NCBI GenBank assembly: GCA_946800325.1
Contig: OX326956.1
Location: forward strand, 38,967,082 to 39,031,081
Reading direction: 5' to 3'
Length of the DNA: 64,000 nt
Source: Luzula sylvatica
Lineage: Eukaryota; Streptophyta; Magnoliopsida; Poales; Juncaceae
The notes beneath the pieces were generated by a model, which had not been told where the DNA came from, searched no databases, and saw nothing but the letters and a program-made list of their open reading frames with translations. Shown in pieces: positions 24,325 to 35,713 of this stretch. Made by a program: the position numbers and the translations under genes. The stretch's first letter is position 1. Each line of letters opens with the position of its first letter.

Positions 24325-26912
24325 GGGTTATTCTATGATACGGGTAACTTTCATTTGAAGGGACAAGATTTAAATTAATATATCAATCCAATGGTCTAGA
24401 ATTGGTGTGAGTAATTTAGGTGTACTGTAAAAAAGGGTACAATGGTCATTTCACTCCTCTTTATACCTGTTTTCTCACCCACTCTCCATTTCCCTTGTCT
24501 GGATTTGCTTTCCTTTTCTATTCCATCTCTCTCTTCATTTCCATTTCAAAATGTTTGCATCTAGTTTCCTTTCTATGCCTTTCTCTTTCTCCATCTCGAC
24601 AAAACAAGAAAATCACTAGAAATCACTCGTGTTCTTCAAATCCTACTCTAAAGCGTGAATTTCCACGAATTCTCAATTCGTGCCTATATCAAATCTGACG
24701 TTCCCAATCCGTTCTTGATTCCAATCCATTATGCATCGATCTGGTTTCTTTCCGAAAATCCACGTACCAACATAGTGTATTTCGACGAATTTCTCGTTCA
24801 AAGAACTTTCGTTCATGAGTTTGAAGATCTTAATCAAGACCGAGGCAAAGAGATGAATCACAAACTGCTGAATACAAAAGGTCAATGCTAATTTGTCATG
24901 ATATTAAAAATATGAATAAAGTATTATGTTAAACGATTTTGTTTGTGTGGTTTTTGAATGGAAATTTTGTTTTTGAAGCAGGTTGGAGCCAATTAACAGA
25001 CTAAAAGGTCTAATTTAATCTCTTATAAAAATGAATTACACTTTCAATACAAACAAAGTTTGAAACCAAATCCGTGGAGAATTTTGCACGAATTAATTAA
25101 TCTCCTATTGGTTGCTTGTTTTTTGTTTTTTTCTGTACTGGACTTTAACACGAATTACTTAATCCGTGGAGAATTTTGGACCAATTTGATTGTACTGTGA
25201 TGTGCGGTTATTAAGTCCCCTTTCTCTCATAATTCGTTTTTTTTATAATTTAACAACAAATTCAAGTTTACTCTTCTGTGATTTGTGGATTTTTTTTCTT
25301 GAACTCAGGCCATGGCTAACAAAAATTGAACAAATATGACTACAATGGAAACACACCAAGTAGGGTCAGTGGAGCTTGTAGCAAATGAGAGCAAGTTCAG
25401 CAGGCCCGGTCCAGCTAGTAATATTCATTCTTTTTCTGTGTTAATTGTGATGGTAAGTGGTTCATACATCTTTGATTTTATTTCTTTAAATAATAATGAT
25501 ATAATATATAGTTTGGGCATCCTATCCTTTTGACGAAATTCCTCATAAGGATTAATTGGACAATTTTGTTAAGTGAATCAAATTGTGTATTGATTTGTAT
25601 TTGTTGGATTGTATTAATATTTCATGTGTATTATAAAAATATTTTTTCGATTTGTTTTCTTAAAATAATGTGTATTTTCTCAAAACAAAAATAATGTGTA
25701 TTAATTCCTGGAAGATAGTCAATCTTCTAAGCATCCTAACATTTCCATCTTGAAATATTTGATTCCTTTTCAATAATTTGACAATGTTCCTATATAATAT
25801 GGCCTCATTGTTTTTATGTGGTACTTCAATCCTAAGATTCAAGAGTGGTTGCATTAGCTAAGAAAAATAATGGTATATTTTTTGTTTTTCAAATTTATGA
25901 ATGTATATTGTAATAAATAATGGTATATTACGGATTTGGGACGATTTTGGTATATCGCGGTCAAGAAAGTAGACAAAAGCCACTCGTATGATTCCGCATA
26001 CTCATTCGCAACTACATCGAGTCTCACGGCGAATAACCTCTTCTCCAATGACCAATTCATGATTATGCTTATCAACAAACTCTTTCACATGCCAATAACC
26101 CGTTTTATTGTCGAGTCTCACGGCGAATTTGACGGGACAACCACATCGAGTGAGAGGACGGTTTCTTTCTTTCGGCATACCATTCAGATTTTTCGGTTGG
26201 CGAAATCCGGCACGACAACAAATAAATCGGCGAAAACACACTATATCCCCCTTTCTTTTTTTTAATTCATCTTTTCGAACACCAAATCCATTTTTCTTTG
26301 CATAAAAAAAATAGAACTCTCCCGCCTCTTCCAGTGATGTAAACGTCATTTGTACATCCTCGTCCTCCTAAAAAATAAACAAATAATTTAAGCTTCTTTA
26401 GGACAAAAAATTATTTAATGAAACTAAATAATAATAACATCTGAAAACATACCATTGATTATTATTGATCAAGTAGCAAATTCAAAAGAGAATGAGAAGC
26501 CAGAAAGAAAGGAGGACAAAATGAAATAATAATCAGAGAATTTGAACTGTGGAAAGAGAAAAAATTAATGAGGATAGAGAAAAATTATCATCGAATTCTT
26601 TATGTTTTCTATATTTGTCAAAAAAAAATCTGAATCATATTATGATGAAATTAATGAAAGGAGAAAAAAAAGGAATTTAATTGATAGGAGAGAGAAACAC
26701 AAATAGTATATTCGGATGAAATGAGAGAGAGAGTATGGCATTAATTATATGACTAAAAAAAATCTTGGCTGTCATTAATTAGAGAAGGTAAAAATAGTTC
26801 AAATGGACAAAACAATGTATCATGAAATGGAGAGAATAAATTTTAATGACATATAAACTTTTCCAATACCGAAAGTACCCTTCTACCAAAAACCTGTACC
26901 ATAGAATAACCC
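24325..26912. mobile_element. MULE carrying a FAR1-type transposase remnant
   Basis: It is bounded by perfect 9-bp duplications taaataca plus a (24316-24324 and 26913-26921). The left end is gggttattctatgatacggg and the right end is the complement of gggttattctatggtacagg, TIRs of about 21 bp with two mismatches. The right half contains, reading inward, a leader region and the FAR1-domain remnant described separately. The left 1.2 kb (24420-25600) has pyrimidine-rich stretches and short open frames without recognised motifs. A 9-bp duplication plus a Mutator-type transposase fragment make the assignment firm. Confidence 0.88.
25926..26455 (-). pseudogene. FAR1/FHY3-related MULE transposase, internally deleted
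   Basis: A possible start ATG at 26455-26453 abuts a donor (ATG/GTATGT). The next acceptor opens at 26367 with EDEDVQ, then a FAR1 DNA-binding domain from about 26340 to 26060: SLEEAGEFYFFYAKKNGFGV, then CFRRFICC, then RCGCPVKFAVRLD and ending DKHNHEL. The Cys and His-Asn-His positions of this WRKY-GCM1-like zinc finger are present. The frame stops at 26002. In another frame, 26018-25926 encodes VVANEYAESYEWLLSTFLTA followed by IYQNRPKSV, which matches the catalytic-core region of FAR1-type/MULE transposases (TAESFEW..TFL.AM...PKS). The several hundred residues normally between these parts are missing, so it is dead. FAR1/FHY3 transcription factors descend from such transposases. Confidence 0.85.
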
Positions 26913-26921
26913 TAAATACAA

Positions 26922-27585
26922 ATTGTATATATATCTTCATTAAATATTTAAATAACATATTTATCTCTTTGAAATCACTGATATCGTATTTATCCTTCTA
27001 AACACTATTTCTTTTATCAAATATGTCTTATTAAAACTAAATATTTTTCATTTTAATCGTATTAAAATTAAGAAAAATATTATATTTACCCCCAATAAAT
27101 CTTTGAACTGAAAAGATTAATTGTTCATAATTTCAATAATAAATAAAAGATAAGGGGCATTTTCTTATCATGGACCCATTTTTAAAAAAAAAAATCGAAT
27201 ATTTGTTAAATAATAATTTTTTTTGTAAGATTCTAATGTATATTTATCATTTAATGTTATCAAAAACATAAATTTTGTATAATTAATTAATAAATAGTTA
27301 AAAATTTTAAAATAATTTTTTGAAAAGGTGTCCATGATAAAAAAAATATATGTCTAACACAAAACTTCCCAAAAGATAAATATGTTTAAGTAATGATATA
27401 CACTGTGAGTCGTCGTAAGAAACCAAAAATATCGTAAGAAACCATCGTAATGTTATCATAAAAAAATATGAATCGAAACGTCTTAAGAAAAATATGTCTA
27501 TCATAAAACTTCCCAAAATAAAATATGTCTATCATAAAACTTCCCAAAAATTTCGTAATGTTATCCCTATAATACACATACTGAT
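26922..27585. other. Intergenic AT-rich DNA
   Basis: No gene. At 27494-27550 the phrase atgtctatcataaaacttcc occurs twice in tandem (a third, weaker copy near 27350). Otherwise nothing is recognised. The last nine bases (27577-27585, catactgat) are the left target duplication of the following MITE. Confidence 0.6.
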
Positions 27586-27760
27586 GAGTAATGATAGGGA
27601 CCACGAATTTGTGTCCGTGAATTGTCCACACCTGTCACGTGGCAATCAGCGATTGGTTGCATTTTTTGCACAACTTTAATGCAACCAATCGCAATCGCTG
27701 ACTGCCACGTGGCAGGTGTGGACAATTCATAGACACAATTTTTCGTCCCTATCATTACTC
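27586..27760. mobile_element. Small MULE-type MITE
   Basis: A 175-bp palindrome whose arms span nearly the whole length: it starts gagtaatgatagggac and ends with the exact complement. Inner arms include tccacacctg and cacgtggcaatcagcgattg. It is flanked by perfect 9-bp duplications catactgat (27577-27585 and 27761-27769), as for Mutator-type elements. No coding. Confidence 0.9.
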
Positions 27761-28387
27761 CATACTGATATCTTTTCATGTTTTCTTTGTACAACGTCGT
27801 AAGAAACCATGAGTACGATTAACCAAGCAGGAGATAAAATAACAAGGACGGGTGATGTAATTGTAATGCTGAAGAAGTGAAGATGCTTTATTGACGCGTT
27901 CAAGTAACGCGAAGCTCGTGAGTCGTCGTAAATACACTTCCACGCGTCCCCCTCCCATCCCCCTTTCAAAAATCCTCTGCACCCACCACTCAATACCACC
28001 CCTAAACAAAGTAAGTAGATTACCCACGAAAATGACTCGTTACGTAAATTATAGAGTTCGTGTGTTCAGAGGGGTTTGATAGACGTACCTCCCAACTGTA
28101 TTGTATGAATCGAAACGTCTTATCCTCTCCGTTTAAAGTAAAAAAAAGAACAAACAAGTTTTCATGTTTGTCCGTATATGTGAAAATGGAGAGAATGTGA
28201 GGTCATGTCTAAGTTGTTTTGTCAAGTCTATGAAGATTCTTCATGCTTGTATTAATGGCAACTCACTGTTTCATTCATAATGGATCTGTCCATTTCTTCG
28301 TAATAAACAGTTTATTGCATAATATTGTTGATGGCATATCAATTCTGGTACATGTTATGTTGTGTTGTGTTGTGGTGCACAGCTAAT

Positions 28388-28835
28388 TTTTTTAAATCTC
28401 AGATACGGATATATAATTATTATTTTAATATATTTATATTATATAAAAAATAATAATTAAATAATTTATTAACAATATTTTTTATTTAAATGTCATTCCA
28501 ATAAATAAAATCAATCAAACAATATAAATATCATAAAAATATCATAAACTTAATCTAGAATTATTTTACAAAAGTATCTTATATAATTTATTTAAAAATA
28601 TTGTGGGCCAACTTATACAGTGGACCGAATTATCTTACGTGAAATATCTTAGTCGTATTATGCAAGTATTCCAGTCGTATTTTGTCATATCCTGAAGTAT
28701 CCCCGTCGTATAAAAAATATATATTAAAATAATCAGATACGTCACGTGACGTATTCAATATGTATCTGAGCCGTTTTGCACCCGTATGTGTATTGGATAC
28801 TCGTATCCCAAGGATATTCCTGCGTCGTAACATAA
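28388..28835. repeat. Dispersed repeat, copy 2 of 3
   Basis: Same order of motifs as 7330-7845 and 62395-62695, including atttatttaaaaatattgtg, taaaataatc, and a GC-richer tail with cacgtgacgt and cgtcgtaacata. Non-coding, class unknown. Confidence 0.7.
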
Positions 28836-29130
28836 TATATATGTAATTGGATATTTAATACGTAAAAAGATTGTGCATATATATTTTAGAGGCCTTCTAC
28901 TCTTCCCCCATATTTCAACAAAAACTTGTTGATGCAAGTTCCAATGCAAGTGGGGTGAAATGGAGCTCCAATTTACATCCCAACTCTTCTTCAATTAAAA
29001 TTTTCTTCAATTAATTCATAATTAATTATGTTCTAATTAAACTAATGAATGGTGCCATCAATTAAAATTATCATAAATTTGGATTAAAAATTAATTACAG
29101 CTCGATTGGAGTGCAAATTGGAAACATGAA

Positions 29131-29182
29131 GGAGTAAGCACCACTTTCATGATGTCATGCTTACTCCATCATGAAAGTGGTG
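29131..29182. repeat. Short perfect inverted repeat
   Basis: A 16-base arm caccactttcatgatg (29139-29154) is followed after 12 bases by its exact complement (29167-29182). The eight bases before the left arm, ggagtaag, also have their complement in the loop. Possibly the core of an old MITE. No function can be assigned. Confidence 0.6.
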
Positions 29183-31707
29183 TTGAAATTGGAGGGAGGA
29201 GTATAGTTTTCCTATATTTTATGTGTATGTTATTAAAAAAAAATATTTTGTCTCATAAATCATAAATAATTTACTTATCATATTGTATACATCAAATATT
29301 CAAAAGAATAATGATTTATTAATAGTAGAATGAAATGTGTAAGACCTTTTTTCCAATACTTACTTGTTATGATATAAAACAAGATAATATGCGTCAATTT
29401 ATTAACTAGCACCGAATAATGAATTTTCATCAACATCTCAGAAAACATGAATGTCAAATTAAAAAGACAAAAATTTCGTAGATATTCACACATTTATTTG
29501 TTAATGGTTTTTTTTTTACATATTTCTCTTATCTAATTATATATACATATTTAAACTCCAAACTCATTATTACTTTTTATAAGTTCTTCAAATAAAAAAT
29601 TTATTACTTTAATATAAAAAAATTATTTCGAAAATTATTCCACAAATATGAGCAGCACATATTGTAAATCCGAGTAGAATATTACAAGGAGATGACAATT
29701 ATAAAAATGGAGGTATCCAGTAAATGGAAATGGAGAAGTTCAGTATTCAACGGTCTAATAAAAACAAAACGGCTGTGACGTTGACGTGTCAAAGTAAGAT
29801 ATCTGCTTGTATTAATTGTGCACAGTTACCAGTTGCCGCCCAACACACTAAAACTTACATAGTTAATGGACACATAAGATCGCAAAATATATGGTTGGCA
29901 AAATTGCAAATAAATCCTTCGAAACTATGTATTAGTTACTTTTTTATTTATTTACTTATTTTGATTTTTCTTTGGGCAATTGTTATGTACTGCGTTGTTA
30001 TTACAATGATTTCGTTTGAAAAAAATAAAATATACATATCAAGTTCATTAAAGAAAAAGAGAAAATGAAAATATATTTAGTAAAAAATAATTTTTTGAAA
30101 AAAGTATCATAGTTTCGATTTTTTTATGTCTGAGATATATTTGTATTTTAGTAGTTTACATTAGTATTTTCATAAAATAATTCGATATATTTATATAAAC
30201 TAATTTAAAAGACAAAAAAAATACACATAAAAAATATAATTATATTCTCTCCATTTATTTTCACGTCATTTCGCTCCAAACCAAAGACATAAGCTTTTCT
30301 ATTCTATTCTTCCTTCATTTTACTATCAAACCAAACAAAACATTAGGTTGTTAAGTTATTTCAAAACTTGTGTTTGATAAGCTTATTATGAAGTCAAGTT
30401 TTGATACTAAAACTCTAAATCCATGAAAATCTGTATTACACGAATACGAGTGTGAATAACGTATTCGATACATATCATATGTGACTAATTTTTTTTATAT
30501 ATATAATTTACGTTACTACACAACCATACTGGCTTTTTCATTTGGCCGTTGGCAATTGATTAAGGCCACCAAAACATTAGGTCTCCAAAAATTAATACTA
30601 GCTTGTTTAGTGGTCTCAATTCCCAAATATAGAAGACCTTCAAGTATAATTTAATTTTGTTATATTGACTTTATTGTTTATATATTAAACGTTAAATAAA
30701 CGCTTAAAGTCAATTTAAGTTTAAATATAATATTCTTAGTTGAAATTTCAATTGAATTAGTATACATGTCACAATAATAATACATGCTTTTTTTTACAAA
30801 ATGGTTCAAAAATATATTATGTATATTGAACTTGTGTTGAAGTGGATTTAAAAATTCAAAATATCAAAATCAAATCCTTAATTAAGTACTTTCTTCCAAA
30901 CGAAACCATTGTAACGACGTAGTACATAACAATTGTCCAAAAAAGTGTCAAAATAAATAATAGGAATTAATAACTAAAATAAAATCTATAACTTGTATCA
31001 TGTTTTATTATTTCATGAAGAAATATTAAGTGATTAGTGACAAATTCAAATAGTTAAAAATTTATAACATTTTAATGATTAATTGACATGATATGAAAGA
31101 AGAAGAAGAAGAAGAAGCCAACAAATTTTAGCTGAATGAGTTGAGTTGTTTACTCTTTTTTTGTAGAAATAGAAATGTTCCGAAAGATTATAATTTTTCG
31201 AAAAACAGAGCCAAATCAAAATATGAAATTAATTAAAAAATTCTTAATTGCTACTAAAGATTAATGTATAATCATCCTTGATTTACATGAAAGCATAGTT
31301 ACTCAAATTTTATCTCACCTCTTTAACATATTCATATACAAAATACTTCCAAAATTAATAAAAAATAAAAATACATTATGTTAGTATAATTTTAAAACAC
31401 AATACTATATATTGTTAATCAATAAATATTTCAAGATAAATAATTATTACACAAAACAGAGTATAAATAGTATCCCAACTTATAAAACAGAAATACTCAA
31501 TTTAACAAAATCAAACTTAGAAAAATATGCATGTTCTTAATTAGTTTACTCTTATTTTAGTTGACTTAATTGTCACATTATTTTAAACTTATTTATACTA
31601 TATTTATTTTAAATTCTTAACCAGTCAAACAATGATGAGATCATTAAATATCTCCTTATAAAACCCTAAACTAATTTTTCCATTTCATAATTTCATAATA
31701 CAAAAAA

Positions 31708-32676
31708 GGGAAATTTACAAATAACCCCCTATCTTTTCTTGAATTTACAAAAAAACCCCTAACTTTTGAGAAACTCCAAAAAAACCCCTACATCCAAAGT
31801 TTTTTTTTCAATTACCCCCCTAAAGGGCATTTCATGATTTTGCAATTTTTTTTGGACCAAAATACCCCTCTATTTTTCATCTTTAAATTTAATAAACATA
31901 TTTTTGTATTATTATATTAATTTAAAATCACTATAAATATTTTTTAACATATATTAATTTAAAAAAAATATATGTCATATACATAATTTTAATTTTTTAT
32001 TTATTATATATTTTATCATAGAAAACTAAAATTAAATTAAAATATGATATAAAAAATATTCCTGCTAATATCTTGACAAATTAATATTATTCTAGTATTT
32101 AATTTTAATGTTAAATAGTTATTAATAAAATAGTTATTAAATAATATATCTGACTAAATTAGCAATGCATAAGTGAACCTCAAAACTAGCATTAAAATAA
32201 TATTATCGTTAGTTATAATTTCAACGGCTAATTTTATTTCAGCAGTTAATTTGTAATAATTATTTTTATTAAGTATTAGCAAATTAGCTGATGAAATCAA
32301 TAGTTGTTAATAAAAATAATTACTAAAAACTAGCTACTAAAATAAAAATAGATACTACAAAACGAGCTGCGAAAATAAAAATAGTTGTTGAAAATAAAAT
32401 TAACAGACATATTATTTTAATCCTAGTTTTAATTCAAATTAGCTGCGAAAAAATTAATTCATTCGTTATTAAAATTAATATAATAATACAAAAAAATTGA
32501 AAGATGAAAAATTAGAGGGGTATTTTGGTCCAAAATAATTTCAATACCATGAAATACCCTTTTAGGGGGTAATTGAAAAGAAAACTTTGTATGTAGGGGG
32601 GTTTTTGGAGTTTTTCAAAAGTTAGAGGTTTTTTTGTAAATTCAAGAAAAGATAGGGGGTTATTTGTAAATTTCCC
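31708..32676. mobile_element. Non-autonomous MULE-like element, family A
   Basis: Flanked by perfect 9-bp duplications tacaaaaaa (31699-31707 and 32677-32685). The left end gggaaatttacaaataaccc and the right end are complementary over about 170 bp with modest divergence. The AT-rich, non-coding interior matches the copy at 11649-12618. The right end is only about 150 bases before the TATA box of the DUF538 gene. Confidence 0.9.
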
Positions 32677-32824
32677 TACAAAAAATACCCAAATATTTAA
32701 TTATTAAACCATTTATTATATATATCATAAAATTACAAAAAGAAATACAAAGTATTTTTAAAATATACAAGGTTATATGTGAATAATATATTTCCTTCCT
32801 AAACCTTCCAATCCCTTCAACTTC

Positions 32825-32830
32825 TATAAA
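32825..32830 (+). promoter_or_regulatory. TATA box of the DUF538 gene
   Basis: TATAAA within cttctataaaaccccaac, about 115 bases before the ATG at 32944, followed by a pyrimidine-rich leader. Strong fit in both sequence and position. Confidence 0.7.
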
Positions 32831-32943
32831 ACCCCAACTCATCTCATCTCTTCTCTCCATCCAAAGTCTCAAAGCTCCAAAAATCTCCATTGGAGCTCAA
32901 AATCCGATCAATCCCCAACAATTACTCTGCACAAAATCCATCA

Positions 32944-33372
32944 ATGGCGCAACTAATCGAATCCAACCGCGAAGGCGCAGAGATCTGCACAGGGCACGAG
33001 TTGTGCAAGAAGAAATCACTCGAGCTTCTCGAAGAACTCCATCTACCACGTGGTCTTCTTCCATTGTGCGATTTGGAAGAAACGGGTTACAATCGCAATA
33101 CTGGATTCGTGTGGCTTCGTCAGAAGAGTGCGAAAACCCACAATTTCAAGAAGATCGGGAAGAATGTTTCGTATGCGAAGGAAGTCACCGCCTTTGTGGA
33201 AGATAAGAAAATGAAGCGCTTGACCGGAGTGAAAAGCAAGGAGATTTTGATCTGGATTACTCTCAATGGTATGTGTATTAGCGAATCGGATCCGAAACTT
33301 ATTTCTTTTACTACTCCTACTGGAATTGGCCGGAGCTTCCCCGTATCGGCCTTCGAGGAAGTGGAGGAGTAA
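32944..33372 (+). CDS. DUF538 family protein
   Basis: Intronless, 142 aa from ATG at 32944 (MAQLIESNREGAEI). The frame stays open upstream, but there is no in-frame ATG there. The product matches the plant DUF538 family along its whole length: KKSLELLEELHLPRGLLPLC, the GYNRNTGFVWLRQK segment, then KNVSYAKEVTAFVEDKKMKR, IWITLNGM and a C-terminal GIGRSFPVSAFE. No signal peptide or membrane segment is present, as in the shorter, soluble subgroup. Members are stress- and development-related, and one has been tied to trichome branching, but the biochemical role is unsettled. The gene sits alone between two MULE elements, with the upstream one ending about 260 bases before the ATG. Confidence 0.93.
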   Translation: MAQLIESNREGAEICTGHELCKKKSLELLEELHLPRGLLPLCDLEETGYNRNTGFVWLRQKSAKTHNFKKIGKNVSYAKEVTAFVEDKKMKRLTGVKSKEILIWITLNGMCISESDPKLISFTTPTGIGRSFPVSAFEEVEE

Positions 33373-33591
33373 TCGACGGCTGGATTTTGATCCGGGTCTC
33401 GGCGATTTTGTCGGCGATAATCGAAAGTGATGGTGTACTGGTAATTTCTGTATTTCCTTACTTTTTCTTGGAGTTATTTATGGAATAATTTGGCTGTGTA
33501 CTTTGTTATGGTGATGTGTTGTTGTTGTTCTTAGTTTAAATGTTTTGAAATATACTTTAATTTGATAATGGTTATTACTTTATATTTTATT

Positions 33592-34827
33592 GGGAAATTT
33601 TCAAAAAAATCCCTATCTTTTTTGGATATTCTAAAAAATTTCCTATCTTTTTGGAAACTCCAAAAAAACTCCTCTACCAAATTTTTATTTTCAAATACCC
33701 CTATGGGGTTAAAATTAACTATGGATGGTGTTAAATATTTTTTTATGACCAAAATACCTTTCTTTTTACATATTTAGTAATTAAAATAATGTTTTTGTTA
33801 TTTGTATTAATTTTAAAAAAGTCCTAATTTTTTTTTAGCTTATAATAATTTTTAAAAAATAATTATCATACGTTATATATATATAATTTTAATATTTCAT
33901 ACATTATATATATTTGACTTTCATATTTGTTTACTGAAAAAATAACATAAAATAATAATAAGATTAACAATAATATTAAAAGAACACCTTGCAAATATTT
34001 AAAAATTAAAATATCATGGATCTATTAAAAACATACATAAAAGAAGAACGAAAATAAAAATAAAATATATGTTTAAAGAAATATTTTTCTATCAATATAT
34101 TTTCAAGGTGTTTATTTTATTATTATCTGATGTTAGCTTTTCATGAATGATAAATGAAATATTAAAATTATACAAACACAACATTTAATAATTTTATTTT
34201 TGTGAAATCATTGTATGTTAAAAATTATTTATGAATTTTCTTAAAACTAATAAAATTAATGAAAAAATAACAAAAATATACATATGAAAATAGAAGGGTA
34301 TTTTGGTCCAAAAAAAAATTTAACATCATCCATGGTTAGATTTAGGAAAATGTATGTTTTTGGTCCCTAACAAATATCGAAATGTTCAACTTGCCCTCTG
34401 ACTATTTTTTTTGTTCATTTTGCCCCCTAAACTTGTTATTTTTGTTCAGTTTGCCCCCTCCGTCCAATAACTCGTGCCCCCTCAGTTAAATGGCTGTTAA
34501 ATATGCTGACGTGGCATTATTTTATACAGCCACGTCAGCATATTTAACAGCCATTTAACTGGGGGGGGCACGAGTTATTGGACGGAGGGGGCAAACCGAA
34601 CAAAAATAGCAAGTTTAGGGGGCAAAATGAACAAAAAAAATAGTCAGGGGGCAAGTTGAGCATTTCGGTATTTGTTAGGGACCAAAAACAGACTTTTTCC
34701 TTAGATTTAACCCCATAGGGGGTATTTGAAAATAAAACTTTGGTAGAGGGAATTTTTTGGAGTTTCCAAAAAAATAGGGATTTTTTAGAATATCCAAAAA
34801 AGATAGGGGGTTTTTTGAAAATTTCCC
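33592..34827. mobile_element. Non-autonomous MULE-like element, family B
   Basis: Flanked by perfect 9-bp duplications tattttatt (33583-33591 and 34828-34836). The ends are complementary (gggaaattttcaaaaaaatc at left), arms about 170 bp, including tcaaatacccctatggggtt. The ends resemble family A in layout (gggaaatt, then ccctatctttt phrases) but the interior differs. A second element is inserted at 34345-34700, near the inner edge of the right arm. Confidence 0.9.
34345..34700. mobile_element. Nested hairpin MITE (MULE type)
   Basis: A 356-bp near-perfect palindrome inserted into the right arm of the surrounding MULE, with perfect 9-bp duplications ttagattta (34336-34344 and 34701-34709). 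The end sequence is ggaaaatgtatgtttttggt with its complement at the right (one end diverged). Arms are about 165 bp, including tttgccccct repeated several times. Transcripts through it would fold into a long hairpin. Confidence 0.9.
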
Positions 34828-34836
34828 TATTTTATT

Positions 34837-35711
34837 TGATTTGGAATTATGGCTCTGTTTTCTTCGCATTTAGGAAAATAATGGAATAAACTCATAGTGG
34901 CATGCATGAATATGAATGATTTTGATGTTTTTTATTTGAGAAGTGAGAACATTGTATTGTCATTATTAGTAATTATGGAGCTTAGAATTCTCGGATCTTT
35001 GAATAATGGAATATACTATTCAGAATCAATTATGATATGCACTATTCACCTTACTTTATGACTTAATGGACAATGAAATTAAACAATAAGAGAAGTTTTT
35101 TCCATTTTTGTAGTCAACATAAAAATTGAAAAACATCCATAAAAAGAATTTTTGAAGTTTGAATGATTTTTTACACTAAATTTTAATACAAGAACACTAC
35201 TTAAAGAGGTATTTTTGGTTCATGTAGATTGTGTTTTTAATAAGAATTTCGAAATATCCTTTCTCAATCACGGGGCCGTTTTTTCTTTACTAAATTTTTT
35301 TCAAAATAAAGATGAAATGATAGAAGAAAATGAGAGAAATTATTTTATTTCGCCTGACAAGATGAAAGAAAATGAAATATTAGTTTTAACGATTTTTTTT
35401 CTCCTTCTCAAATCTTTGTAAATAAAATATATTAATTTAACTCTCTCTTTCACTTTTCCAATATTTGATTTCGCTAAACACCTTGGAATAAAATAAAATA
35501 CTCGCTCTTCTATTATTTCATGTGTTGCACCTAAAATATGTATTTTAAACTATAATAATTATTAATTGTCAATGTTCTCTAATCCAGTTGGTTGAGCGTG
35601 AGACATAAGAAACCATATATTATGAAGAATTGTTGGTTCGAGTCTCATTGACAGAAAGACTACCGAACCTTCTCCATTTACTCATTTTTTTTATAATAAT
35701 TATTAATTTGT
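34837..35711. other. Intergenic AT-rich DNA
   Basis: No gene is supported. Short open frames here (for example 35215-35421) have no recognised content. The last 14 bases (35698-35711, aattattaatttgt) are the left target duplication of the LINE. Confidence 0.6.
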
Positions 35712-35713
35712 CA

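Larger units (their letters stand above)
27770..31707. other. Intergenic, AT-rich
   Basis: No convincing gene. The open frame at 29724-30068 (+, 114 codons) has no known motif and ends in a hydrophobic stretch; I do not call it. A dispersed repeat occupies 28388-28835 and a small hairpin 29131-29182 (both separate). A GAA triplet run lies at 31099-31117. Confidence 0.55.

Noticed and set aside
29724..30068. Open frame of 114 codons
   Set aside because: No recognised domain, composition as its AT-rich surroundings, and no promoter or splice context. Not called as a gene.
32890..32943. Longer N-terminus for the DUF538 protein
   Set aside because: It would require a TTG start. The family-like N-terminus begins at the ATG at 32944.
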